A stretch of DNA of 46,017 nt from an uncultured Prevotellaceae bacterium (GTDB taxonomy: Bacteria > Bacteroidota > Bacteroidia > Bacteroidales > Bacteroidaceae): assembly GCA_902779745.1 (NCBI GenBank), contig CACZCT010000007.1, positions 1 to 46,017 on the forward strand. Direction: 5' to 3'. This document shows, piece by piece, positions 39,578 to 46,017 of the stretch. The notes under the pieces were generated by a model. It ran no database searches. It saw nothing but the letters and a program-made list of their open reading frames with translations, and was not told where the DNA came from. How positions within the stretch are numbered: the first letter of the stretch is position 1; every line of letters starts with the position of its first letter. Position numbers and translations under genes: made by a program.

Positions 39578-40996
39578 ATGGCAAAGGACAAGATCATGTA
39601 CGTCTGCTCCAACTGCGGACAGGAGTCTGCAAAGTGGATTGGCAAATGTCCTGCATGCGGACAATGGAATACATTTCAGGAAATCAAAGTAGCCAGTTCC
39701 TCCTCTAAGTTAGGGGAGGCCAGGAGGGGTCTGAACAACGGTACATCCGCCCAATCCTCCGCACTATCTGCTGGCAAGGTGCTGCGCCTTCAAGATATCT
39801 CTGCTCATGACGACCCTCGCATCGATATGCATGACGAGGAACTGAACCGCGTGCTAGGTGGCGGACTGGTGCCTGGCTCCATCGTGTTGTTAGGTGGTGA
39901 ACCCGGTATCGGTAAGTCGACGCTCTCGCTTCAGACGATGCTCAACCTACCAGAGAAGAAAGTGCTGTATGTCAGCGGTGAGGAGAGTGCACATCAGTTG
40001 AAGATGCGCGCCGAGCGGCTAAGTGTTGGAAATACTGGAAAATCCGTAGATTCCGATAATTTCCTGATTCTCACTGAGAACTCCCTCGAAACCATCTTCG
40101 AACATATCAAAGAGGTACAACCAGAACTGGTGGTTGTCGATTCAATACAGACCATCTCCACCGAAGATGTCGAGAGTTCCGCAGGCAGCATTGCTCAAGT
40201 GCGTGAGTGTGCCTCTGCCCTCCTCCGCTTTGCCAAAACAAGTGGTGTACCTGTCATCCTCATCGGACATATCACCAAGGAAGGAACGCTGGCAGGTCCG
40301 AAAATTTTGGAACACATCGTCGATACCGTCATCCAGTTTGAGGGCGACCAGCATTATATGTATCGTATCCTGCGGAGCATCAAGAACCGCTTCGGGTCGA
40401 CATCCGAATTGGGTATCTACGAGATGCAGCAGACAGGACTCCGACAAGTCAGTAATCCCTCGGAACTGTTGTTGACAGAAGACCATGAGGGACTCAGCGG
40501 TGTGGCTATCAGCAGTGCTATCGAGGGTGTCCGTCCTTTCCTGCTCGAGACACAGGCACTCGTCTCTTCCGCTGCCTACGGCACGCCACAACGCAGTGCC
40601 ACAGGTTTCGACCAACGCAGGTTGAACATGCTGTTGGCTGTCTTGGAGAAACGCGTTGGTTTCAAACTGATGCAGAAGGATGTGTTCCTGAATATCGCGG
40701 GAGGTCTTCGTGTGACGGATATGGCAATGGACCTCAGTGTCATCGCTGCTGTCCTGTCAAGCAATGTCGACACGCCGATAGAGAGCGGCTGGTGCATGGC
40801 TGGCGAGGTAGGACTGAGTGGTGAGGTGCGCCCTGTAGCCCGTATCGAGCAACGCATCTCCGAGGCCGAGAAATTAGGATTCAGTCATATCATCATACCG
40901 AAATACAACCTTTCGGGACTCGACCGCAAGAAGTTCAACATCGAGTTAGTACCTGTACGCAAAGTAGAAGAAGCCCTCCGTGCTTTGTTCGGATAA
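39578..40996 (+). CDS. radA: DNA repair protein RadA/Sms
   Basis: RadA is a hexameric RecA-like ATPase that drives branch migration in recombination. The 472-residue protein has a zinc finger (CSNC at 10-13, CPAC at 24-27), Walker A GGEPGIGKST (106-115), the RadA-specific KNRFGSTSELGIYEM motif near 270, and a C-terminal Lon-like domain (LLETQALVSSAAYGTPQRSATGFDQRRL onward). The start at 39578 is preferred over an ATG at 39509 because the promoter -7 box (39562-39569) lies between. Two oddities: residues about 40-55 (SSSSKLGEARRGLNNG) and 149-162 (SVGNTGKSVDSDNF) look like in-frame insertions encoded by repeat-like DNA; both fall in loops outside the Walker motifs, so function is probably retained. 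Confidence 0.96.
   Translation: MAKDKIMYVCSNCGQESAKWIGKCPACGQWNTFQEIKVASSSSKLGEARRGLNNGTSAQSSALSAGKVLRLQDISAHDDPRIDMHDEELNRVLGGGLVPGSIVLLGGEPGIGKSTLSLQTMLNLPEKKVLYVSGEESAHQLKMRAERLSVGNTGKSVDSDNFLILTENSLETIFEHIKEVQPELVVVDSIQTISTEDVESSAGSIAQVRECASALLRFAKTSGVPVILIGHITKEGTLAGPKILEHIVDTVIQFEGDQHYMYRILRSIKNRFGSTSELGIYEMQQTGLRQVSNPSELLLTEDHEGLSGVAISSAIEGVRPFLLETQALVSSAAYGTPQRSATGFDQRRLNMLLAVLEKRVGFKLMQKDVFLNIAGGLRVTDMAMDLSVIAAVLSSNVDTPIESGWCMAGEVGLSGEVRPVARIEQRISEAEKLGFSHIIIPKYNLSGLDRKKFNIELVPVRKVEEALRALFG
39699..39732 (+). repeat. Palindromic repeat-like segment inside radA
   Basis: CCTCCTCTAA, G, TTAGGGGAGG forms an imperfect palindrome (one mismatch), followed by CCAGGAGGGGTCT. It encodes the extra linker residues SSKLGEARRG between zinc finger and ATPase core. 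I recall such CCCCTCC/GGAGGGG units as dispersed repeats in Bacteroidetes genomes; not searched. Confidence 0.55.
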
Positions 40997-41000
40997 TAGT

Positions 41001-41032
41001 TTTGGTATTTACTAAAAAAAGTATTACCTTTG
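41001..41032 (+). promoter_or_regulatory. Promoter of the TonB-dependent receptor gene
   Basis: TTTG (41001-41004), 20-base spacer, TACCTTTG (41025-41032) followed by CACC. The 5' leader is only about 16-20 bases, too short for a riboswitch. Confidence 0.75.
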
Positions 41033-41054
41033 CACCCGCTTTTTTACAATTCAC

Positions 41055-43070
41055 ATGATGTACAAACCAAATTTCAATCAGCGCAAGGCACTCCGCTTCC
41101 ACCATTTTACCAGGAAGGGATATGCACTTTTTGCCTGTTTGGGACGAGTAGTAACCATCAGTGTGCTGAGTGTAGCGACACTGACCTCTGCAAGTGCTGC
41201 CATTGACGACAAGGGCATGACAGAGACTGTTACCACCAATGATGACCAGACAGACAAAGAGGCGACACTCGATGACGTGGAAGTCACTGGGTCATGCGCA
41301 CCACTTGCTTTAGGGCAAGCAGTGAGAATGGTAACTGTACTGAGCCGTGAGGAGATTCAGGCGGCGCCTGTACAAAGTATTAACGACTTATTAAAGATGG
41401 CTGTGGGCGTTGACGTTCGTCAGCGCGGTCCCATCGGTGCCCAGACGGATGTCAGTATCCGAGGCGGCACCAGCGAGCAGATTACAATCCTGCTCAACGG
41501 CATCAACATCTGTGATCCGCAGACAGGACATAATGCCTTTGACCTACCGTGCGACATCAGTGACATCGAGCGCATAGAAGTACTCGAAGGTCCTGCCGGA
41601 CGTGTCTATGGTACATCGTCGTTAGTCGGAGCAATAAATATCGTGACGAGAGATGTCAGGAGTAAGATGGCTGAAGTAAGAGTGGAAGACGGTTCGTTCG
41701 GCTATCTGTCAGCAGCAGGACGTGTTGCCTTAGGGCTCCATAGTCTGAGTAGCAATTACACTCGTAGCGATGGCTATAGCCGTTCCAAGGCTGGTAGTCT
41801 GAATAGCGACTACAGTGGGGGCAAAGTGTTCTACCAAGGCGGATACCAATGCGAAGGACTGCTACTGAATTGGAGTGGAGGTCTTTCCGTCAAGGGATTC
41901 GGTTCCAACACCTTCTACAGTGCCAAGTTCGACGAACAATATGAACGTACTACGAAAATCTATACGGCTCTACAGGGAGATCTGACAATAGGAAAACTAC
42001 ATGTCCGACCTGCCATCTATTGGAACCGTAGCTACGACCGCTTCGAATTGATTCGTGGATCAGAAGAGAGAGTTCCCTTCAATTATCACCGCTCTGACGT
42101 GTTTGGCATCAATCTCAACACATACTTCGACTGGCAACTGGGACGCACCGCCATGGGTGCCGAGTTCCGCAACGAAGATATCGTCAGCACTAATTTGGGC
42201 GAACCTCTCTCCGACCCTTTCAGTCATTATAAAGTAGGACTCAACCGTTCGAATCTCTCGTTCCACCTTGAGCACAACATTCTGTTGAAGCGCTTCACCC
42301 TCTCTGCTGGTTTTATTGCCATCAAGAACACCTGGAACCAAATGCCATTCAAACTCTATCCTGGCATCGATGCCAGCTACCGCATCGGCGACCACTGGAA
42401 AGTGTATGCCAGCTATAACTCCTCGTTACGTATGCCGTCGTTCACTGAACTCTATTACAGCGTTGGCGGTCATAAGGCAGACAAATACTTAAAACCCGAG
42501 GAACTGCATGCCGTTGAAGGAGGCGTGAAATACAGCAACCACTGGTTAACGGCACAAACGAGTATCTTCCATCATCATGCCCGTAACATGATTGACTGGG
42601 TGATGGATACCCGTGATCCCAATGCTGTCTGGCAGAGTGTCAACTACACAAAACTCAACACTTTGGGACAAGAAATCTCTTTAAACTCTAAACTTTCAAC
42701 TCTAAACTTTCAACTTTCCTACTGTCATTTGCACCAGCAAAAGCAGGAGGCAGCATACCTCCAGTCGCAATACTCGTTGGAGTATCTGCGGCATAAGGTG
42801 ACAGCCTCGCTGCGCTGGACTATCTCGGACCATCTCCGTCTCAGCCTTAACTACCGCTGGCAGGACCGCATGGGCAGCTATACTACTGTTGACGGAAAGG
42901 TGTGCGACTACCATCCCTACTCCGTCGTCGATGCCCGTCTCGACTGGCATCAAGACAGCTACACCCTCTATCTCGAAGGCAATAACCTGACTGGTCATCG
43001 CTATGTAGACTATGGCAATGTACCCCAGCCTGGCTGTTGGATAACAGCAGGATACGCAAAAAAGTTTTAA
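41055..43070 (+). CDS. TonB-dependent outer-membrane receptor, BtuB-like
   Basis: A 671-residue receptor. A long N-terminus (NQRKALRFHHFTRKGYALFACLGRVVTISVLSVATLTSASA) combines basic residues with a signal helix; a similar F/W-RKGYA-FA-LG motif is familiar from Bacteroidetes cobalamin receptors (recollection). The plug domain covers about 75-190: VRMVTVLSREEIQAAPVQSINDLLKMAVGVDVRQRGPIGAQTDVSIRGG, SEQITILLNGINICDPQTGHNAFDLP, IERIEVLEGPAGRVYGTSSLVGAINIVTR. The 22-strand barrel follows to the end, with a late strand LYLEGNNLTGHRYVDYGNVPQPG, and KKF as the C-terminus. No SusD partner, so not a glycan SusC. Vitamin B12 or another small ligand is likely; no cobalamin riboswitch is present. One strand is encoded by a tandem DNA repeat (42684-42711). 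Confidence 0.88.
   Translation: MMYKPNFNQRKALRFHHFTRKGYALFACLGRVVTISVLSVATLTSASAAIDDKGMTETVTTNDDQTDKEATLDDVEVTGSCAPLALGQAVRMVTVLSREEIQAAPVQSINDLLKMAVGVDVRQRGPIGAQTDVSIRGGTSEQITILLNGINICDPQTGHNAFDLPCDISDIERIEVLEGPAGRVYGTSSLVGAINIVTRDVRSKMAEVRVEDGSFGYLSAAGRVALGLHSLSSNYTRSDGYSRSKAGSLNSDYSGGKVFYQGGYQCEGLLLNWSGGLSVKGFGSNTFYSAKFDEQYERTTKIYTALQGDLTIGKLHVRPAIYWNRSYDRFELIRGSEERVPFNYHRSDVFGINLNTYFDWQLGRTAMGAEFRNEDIVSTNLGEPLSDPFSHYKVGLNRSNLSFHLEHNILLKRFTLSAGFIAIKNTWNQMPFKLYPGIDASYRIGDHWKVYASYNSSLRMPSFTELYYSVGGHKADKYLKPEELHAVEGGVKYSNHWLTAQTSIFHHHARNMIDWVMDTRDPNAVWQSVNYTKLNTLGQEISLNSKLSTLNFQLSYCHLHQQKQEAAYLQSQYSLEYLRHKVTASLRWTISDHLRLSLNYRWQDRMGSYTTVDGKVCDYHPYSVVDARLDWHQDSYTLYLEGNNLTGHRYVDYGNVPQPGCWITAGYAKKF
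42684..42711 (+). repeat. Two tandem 14-bp repeats inside the TonB receptor gene
   Basis: AACTCTAAACTTTC occurs twice in exact tandem (42684-42697, 42698-42711), followed by a partial AACTTTCC copy. It encodes LNSKLSTLNFQLS, an alternating pattern suited to a barrel strand. Confidence 0.8.
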
Positions 43071-43073
43071 ATT

Positions 43074-43101
43074 ATGAACTATGAACTATGAACTATGAAC
43101 T
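43074..43101 (+). repeat. Four tandem ATGAACT heptamers upstream of pgk
   Basis: Four perfect 7-bp copies begin 3 bases after the receptor stop codon and end 8 bases before the pgk -7 box, covering the place where the -33 element should be. Confidence 0.9.
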
Positions 43102-43109
43102 AAATTTTG

Positions 43110-43117
43110 TATCTTTG
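43110..43117 (+). promoter_or_regulatory. -7 promoter box of pgk
   Basis: TATCTTTGCAA, 43 bases upstream of the ATG. At the -33 distance (19-base spacer) lies TATG (43087-43090), part of the heptamer array. Confidence 0.7.
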
Positions 43118-43160
43118 CAATCTGATTTTGAATATTTACTCATTTAAATAACACAAGATT

Positions 43161-44432
43161 ATGACAATTAATGAATTCAACTTTGCCGGTAAGAAGGCAA
43201 TCGTACGTGTAGACTTCAACGTACCCCTGGACGAGAATGGTAAGATTACGGACGACACCCGTATCCGCGGTGCCCTGCCTACCCTGAAGAAAATCCTTGC
43301 TGACGGTGGTGCTACCATCATCATGTCACACATGGGTAAGCCCAAAGGAAAGGTTGACATGAAGAAGTCACTGGGTCAGATCCGCGAGGCTGTAGAGAAG
43401 GCTCTCGGTGTTCCCGTGGCTTTTGCTCCCGACTGTGCCAAGGCTGCTGATGCTGCCGCTGCCCTGAAGATGGGTGAGGCACTGCTGCTCGAGAACCTCC
43501 GCTTCTATCCTGAGGAGGAAGGTAAGCCCGTCGGTGTTGAGAAGGGTACTCCCGAATTCGACGAGGCCAAGAAGGCTATGAAGGCTTCTCAGAAAGAGTT
43601 TGCCAAGACTCTCGCCTCTTACGCTGACTGCTACGTGATGGATGCCTTCGGTACTGCTCACCGCAAACACGCCTCTACTGCTGTCATCGCCGACTACTTC
43701 GATGCTGACAACAAGATGCTGGGTCTGCTGATGGAGAAGGAAGTACAGGCTGTCGACAACGTGCTCTCTAACATCAAGCGTCCGTTCGTTGCCATCATGG
43801 GCGGCTCTAAGGTTTCTTCCAAGATCGGTATCATCGAGAACCTGCTCGGTAAGGTTGACAAGCTCATCCTCTGCGGTGGTATGACCTACACCTTTGCCAA
43901 GGCTCACAATGGTGAGATCGGTGACTCTATCGTAGAGCTCGACAAGCTGGATGTAGCACTGGGCGTTGAGGAGCTGGCTAAGAAGAACGGTGTTGAGCTG
44001 GTTCTGGGTTCTGACTGCACCGCTACCAATGGTCTCGACTTCGACACCATGACTGTAAAGCCTGGTGCTGAAATCATCACCTGCCCTGCCAACAAGGTGC
44101 CTGCCGGTTTCGAGGGTGTTGATGCCGGTCCTGCTTCCCAGGAGGACTTCCGCAAGGCTATCGAGGGTGCCAAGACTATTTTGTGGAACGGTCCTGCCGG
44201 TGTCTTCGAGTGCGATGACTTCACTGCTGGTAGCCGTGCTATCGGTGAGGCTATTGCCAAGGCTACTGCTGAGGGTGCATTCTCACTGATTGGTGGTGGT
44301 GACTCTGTAGCTTGTGTCAACAAGTTCGGTCTGGCCGACCAGGTATCTTATATCTCTACAGGTGGTGGTGCTCTGCTTGAGGCTATCGAAGGCAAGGTGC
44401 TCCCAGGCGTAGCTGCTATCAAGGGCGAGTAA
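43161..44432 (+). CDS. pgk: Phosphoglycerate kinase
   Basis: Glycolytic enzyme transferring phosphate from 1,3-bisphosphoglycerate to ADP. The 423-residue protein has [25 protein letters not shown] near 10-35 and [12 protein letters not shown] near 53 (3-phosphoglycerate site), [15 protein letters not shown] near 108 (a conserved substrate-site Arg), [17 protein letters not shown] near 155, [21 protein letters not shown] near 212, GGMTYTF near 236, [11 protein letters not shown] near 338 and [18 protein letters not shown] near 373 (nucleotide site). Slightly longer than the usual 390-400 residues. Codon choice is strikingly uniform (GCT, GGT, GTT, AAG, CTG), unlike its neighbours, as expected for a very highly expressed gene. 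It has its own promoter and a strong terminator. Confidence 0.98.
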   Translation: MTINEFNFAGKKAIVRVDFNVPLDENGKITDDTRIRGALPTLKKILADGGATIIMSHMGKPKGKVDMKKSLGQIREAVEKALGVPVAFAPDCAKAADAAAALKMGEALLLENLRFYPEEEGKPVGVEKGTPEFDEAKKAMKASQKEFAKTLASYADCYVMDAFGTAHRKHASTAVIADYFDADNKMLGLLMEKEVQAVDNVLSNIKRPFVAIMGGSKVSSKIGIIENLLGKVDKLILCGGMTYTFAKAHNGEIGDSIVELDKLDVALGVEELAKKNGVELVLGSDCTATNGLDFDTMTVKPGAEIITCPANKVPAGFEGVDAGPASQEDFRKAIEGAKTILWNGPAGVFECDDFTAGSRAIGEAIAKATAEGAFSLIGGGDSVACVNKFGLADQVSYISTGGGALLEAIEGKVLPGVAAIKGE

Positions 44433-44462
44433 TATAAAGGTAAGCCAGGAAACTGGTTCCAT

Positions 44463-44510
44463 AACGAAGAAGAGGACATCAGATGTGTCCTCTTCTTCGT
44501 TTTTCTTTTT
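44463..44510 (+). terminator. Strong intrinsic terminator of pgk
   Basis: A perfect 16-bp stem (44463-44478 with 44486-44501, rich in GAAGAAGAGG) with a 7-base loop, followed by TTTTCTTTTT. No T-tract on the other strand, so it serves pgk only, although the convergent gene ends 17 bases away. Confidence 0.93.
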
Positions 44511-44517
44511 CTTCAGT

Positions 44518-44769
44518 TTACCACGGCATCATGTCGCGCTCATCAGGGCGATGTGCCTTTCCGTCTTCATCCTTGATGTAGACCTGAAGGTCCTGGAAGT
44601 AGCCGCCTGTCTGTTCCTGCAGGTTCTTCAGGATTGCCTTTGTGTCCTCAAAACCCATGAACTCCTTAGCTGAACCGATATGGTTCGTGAACTCTAACTT
44701 CTTGCTTTCTGTGTCAAGAACGGAGATGTACTCATCTTTAGTGCGGTCTCCAATAACAAATTTCTTCAT
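44518..44769 (-). CDS. Small hypothetical protein
   Basis: An 83-residue cytosolic protein: MKKFVIGDRTKDEYISVLDT at the start and an acidic C-terminal end (DEDGKAHRPDERDMMPW). It is charged, has no Cys, no signal peptide and no recognised motif; it looks like a small alpha/beta protein with strands FVIGD, EYISVLD and LEFTNHI, a helix AKEFMGFEDTKAILKNLQEQTG and a strand DLQVYIKDE. An upstream ATG (44823) would put the N-terminus before the -7 box (44800-44807), so the 44769 start is used. Function unknown; converges with pgk and diverges from the methyltransferase gene. Confidence 0.75.
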   Translation of the reverse strand: MKKFVIGDRTKDEYISVLDTESKKLEFTNHIGSAKEFMGFEDTKAILKNLQEQTGGYFQDLQVYIKDEDGKAHRPDERDMMPW

Positions 44770-44799
44770 ATTCGATTGTTTTAATAGATTATTGTGTTG

Positions 44800-44807
44800 C
44801 AAAGATA
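44800..44807 (-). promoter_or_regulatory. -7 promoter box for the small hypothetical gene
   Basis: The minus strand reads TATCTTTGCAA, 30 bases upstream of the ATG at 44769. Confidence 0.65.
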
Positions 44808-44858
44808 CGAAGAGTTTTCCCACTTTGATTCAAAATTTAAGAAATATTTAACGTAATC

Positions 44859-44890
44859 GTTGTAGATTCCGAAAAAACTTCGTACCTTCG
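44859..44890 (+). promoter_or_regulatory. Promoter of the SpoU methyltransferase gene (leaderless)
   Basis: GTTG (44859-44862), 20-base spacer, TACCTTCG (44883-44890) followed by CA. The GTG start codon is at 44896, five bases later, about where transcription should begin. Confidence 0.65.
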
Positions 44891-44895
44891 CAGTC

Positions 44896-45675
44896 GTGAC
44901 AGAACAGATAACGAGTTTACAGAATCCGAAGATCAAGCAGTTGTTGATGTTACAGCAGAAGTCTTCAGAACGCAGAAAGACGGGTCTTTTTGTGGTTGAG
45001 GGACAACAGGAACTGTCACACTGCTTGCATGCTGGCTACAAGATAGACACGGTTTTCTTTTGTTCTGCGTTAGTCCCCGATTTTCACGCTCCAGCCAGTG
45101 TCCGATGTTTCGAGGTATCTCGCAATGTATATGAGAAGATTGCCTATCGTGGTTCGACAGAAGGCATAATAGCCGAGGTGAGGACGAAGAATATGTGCCT
45201 TCACGATTTGTCGTTAGGTAAAAATCCGTTGATAGTGGTCCTGGAGCGTGTGGAGAAACCTGGTAATCTGGGGGCCATCCTGCGGTCGGCCGATGCCGCT
45301 GGAATTGATGCTGTCATAATATGTGACCCACTGACAGACCTTTATAATCCTAACTTGATTCGCTCATCCGTGGGTGCCGCCTTCACAGTGCCCTGTGTGA
45401 CATGTTTTTCCGAAGAGTGCATAGCTTTCCTGAAACAGCGGAACATCAAGATTTTGACCGCCCAATTGCAGGATTCCCACCTCTATTACGACACCGATAT
45501 GACCTGTGGTACGGCTATCGTGATGGGTACCGAGCATGACGGACTGACCGACCTGTGGCGCAAGACTGCCGATGCCCATATCCGTATTCCGATGCTCGGA
45601 CAAATTGACTCCCTCAATGTCAGTGTAAGTGCTGCCATACTGATGTTTGAAGCAGTAAGGCAACGTCAGAAATAG
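44896..45675 (+). CDS. TrmH/SpoU-family RNA 2'-O-methyltransferase, GTG start
   Basis: Methylates a ribose 2'-OH in rRNA or tRNA using SAM. The 259-residue protein has an N-terminal substrate-binding region (TSLQNPKIKQLL, RRKTGLFVVEGQQELSHCL), then the three SpoU motifs: EKPGNLGAILRSADAAGIDAVIIC (motif 1, near 116-139), TAIVMGTEHDGLTDLW (motif 2, near 212) and IRIPMLGQIDSLNVSVSAAILMFE (motif 3, near 230-253), which form the SAM-binding trefoil knot. Start: the homologous N-terminus needs MTEQITSLQNP, which begins with GTG at 44896; the next internal Met would remove the conserved N-terminal segment. The transcript appears leaderless. Exact RNA target cannot be told from sequence. Confidence 0.93.
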   Translation: MTEQITSLQNPKIKQLLMLQQKSSERRKTGLFVVEGQQELSHCLHAGYKIDTVFFCSALVPDFHAPASVRCFEVSRNVYEKIAYRGSTEGIIAEVRTKNMCLHDLSLGKNPLIVVLERVEKPGNLGAILRSADAAGIDAVIICDPLTDLYNPNLIRSSVGAAFTVPCVTCFSEECIAFLKQRNIKILTAQLQDSHLYYDTDMTCGTAIVMGTEHDGLTDLWRKTADAHIRIPMLGQIDSLNVSVSAAILMFEAVRQRQK

Positions 45676-45698
45676 AAATCCCAAAAATAAAGAACATC

Positions 45699-46017
45699 AT
45701 GTATAAGGTATCAGTCGTTACACCGTTTCACAATGTGGACATGGCTATGTTTGAGAAATGTGCCGAGTCCATGCGCGCCCAGACCATCGGCTTCGAGAAC
45801 ATTGAGTGGATTATCGTGGTGCACAATTGTCAGCCACACTACCTGCCATTGCTTACGGAGATGTTCAAGGATGACAAGAACGTCATCATCAAGGAGTTGA
45901 ACGATGGTATTCGCTCACCAGGCATGCCACGCAACCACGGTATGTTGTTTGTCACGGGACCATACGTTGGATTTCTCGACGGAGACGACAGTTACACACC
46001 AGACTGTCTGGAGGTGG
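45699..46017 (+). CDS. Family 2 glycosyltransferase, N-terminal part (cut by window end)
   Basis: Open to the window edge; 106 codons are visible. MYKVSVVTPFHNVDMAMFEKC, then ESMRAQTIGFENIEWIIVVHNC, a 50-residue segment, and PGMPRNHGMLFVTGPYVGFLDGDDSYTPD. The overall pattern (SVVTPFHN, LQ-T, ARNHG, FLDGDD) is the GT-A fold of family 2, with LDGDD as the DxD metal site. The usual first Asp pair (VDDGS) is replaced here by VVHNC. It begins 23 bases after the methyltransferase stop and may be co-transcribed. Confidence 0.85.
   Translation, partial: MYKVSVVTPFHNVDMAMFEKCAESMRAQTIGFENIEWIIVVHNCQPHYLPLLTEMFKDDKNVIIKELNDGIRSPGMPRNHGMLFVTGPYVGFLDGDDSYTPDCLEV

Noticed and set aside
40997-41054. Cobalamin riboswitch before the BtuB-like receptor
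   Set aside because: Only 58 bases separate radA from the receptor, and the promoter there leaves a leader of under 25 bases.
1-46017. tRNA, rRNA, prophage or insertion sequence
   Set aside because: Gaps are short and none shows a cloverleaf; no transposase, integrase or phage-like protein was recognised.

Overview
The window looks like chromosome from a Bacteroidales bacterium, most likely a Prevotella/Segatella-type species. Evidence: almost every transcription unit has a Bacteroidetes-type promoter (-7 box TANNTTTG, here nearly always followed by CA); complex I genes are in the order A-B-CD-H-I-J-K-L-M-N without the NADH-oxidising subunits; there is a hybrid-two-component-like propeller regulator, a BtuB-like TonB receptor, and a phosphorolytic mannan pathway of the type described in Bacteroides fragilis. 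No phage, insertion sequence, CRISPR array or tRNA/rRNA gene was seen.

Layout. (1) 1-1889: the 3' two-thirds of uvrA, tail to tail with two small outer-membrane beta-barrel genes (1891-3190, minus). (2) 3405-13600, minus: a ten-gene nuo operon (nuoC and nuoD fused) for an 11-module complex I without NuoE/F/G, ended by a UUCG-loop terminator. (3) 13731-13943: a small HTH protein. (4) 14050-24078, minus: a mannan catabolism cluster (sugar kinase, GH5 lipoprotein mannanase, CE7-GH26 fusion, GH130 mannosylglucose phosphorylase, GPH symporter, 2-epimerase, PafA-like phosphatase). It has no SusC/SusD pair. Mannan would be deacetylated and cut outside the cytoplasm, the disaccharide imported, epimerised to mannosyl-glucose, and phosphorolysed to mannose 1-phosphate and glucose. 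(5) 24185-26506: an MscS-type channel. (6) 26604-34510, plus: a tight five-gene envelope operon, kdsA, kdsD, a 1253-residue transmembrane regulator, a phospholipase D/cardiolipin synthase-like protein and an acyltransferase. (7) 34479-37541, minus: a TPR protein and a substrate-binding-like lipoprotein. (8) 37542-37987: a 446-base gap with a large palindromic element and an orphan terminator. (9) 37988-46017: secreted hypothetical, HAD phosphatase, radA, TonB receptor, pgk, a small hypothetical, a SpoU methyltransferase and the start of a glycosyltransferase.

The strongest leads are these. The regulator at 28365-32126 has the architecture of a hybrid two-component system, but its H-box histidine is Asp, the ATPase domain is missing and the receiver phospho-Asp is Lys. 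It sits inside the Kdo/envelope operon, so it may be a phosphorelay-free transmembrane transcription factor. Several conserved proteins (RadA twice, NuoN, the TonB receptor, perhaps the NuoB tail) carry short in-frame segments whose DNA looks like small interspersed repeats. A palindromic 8-mer cassette with an AT-rich core occupies the 37.6-37.8 kb gap. Three genes appear to be transcribed leaderless.
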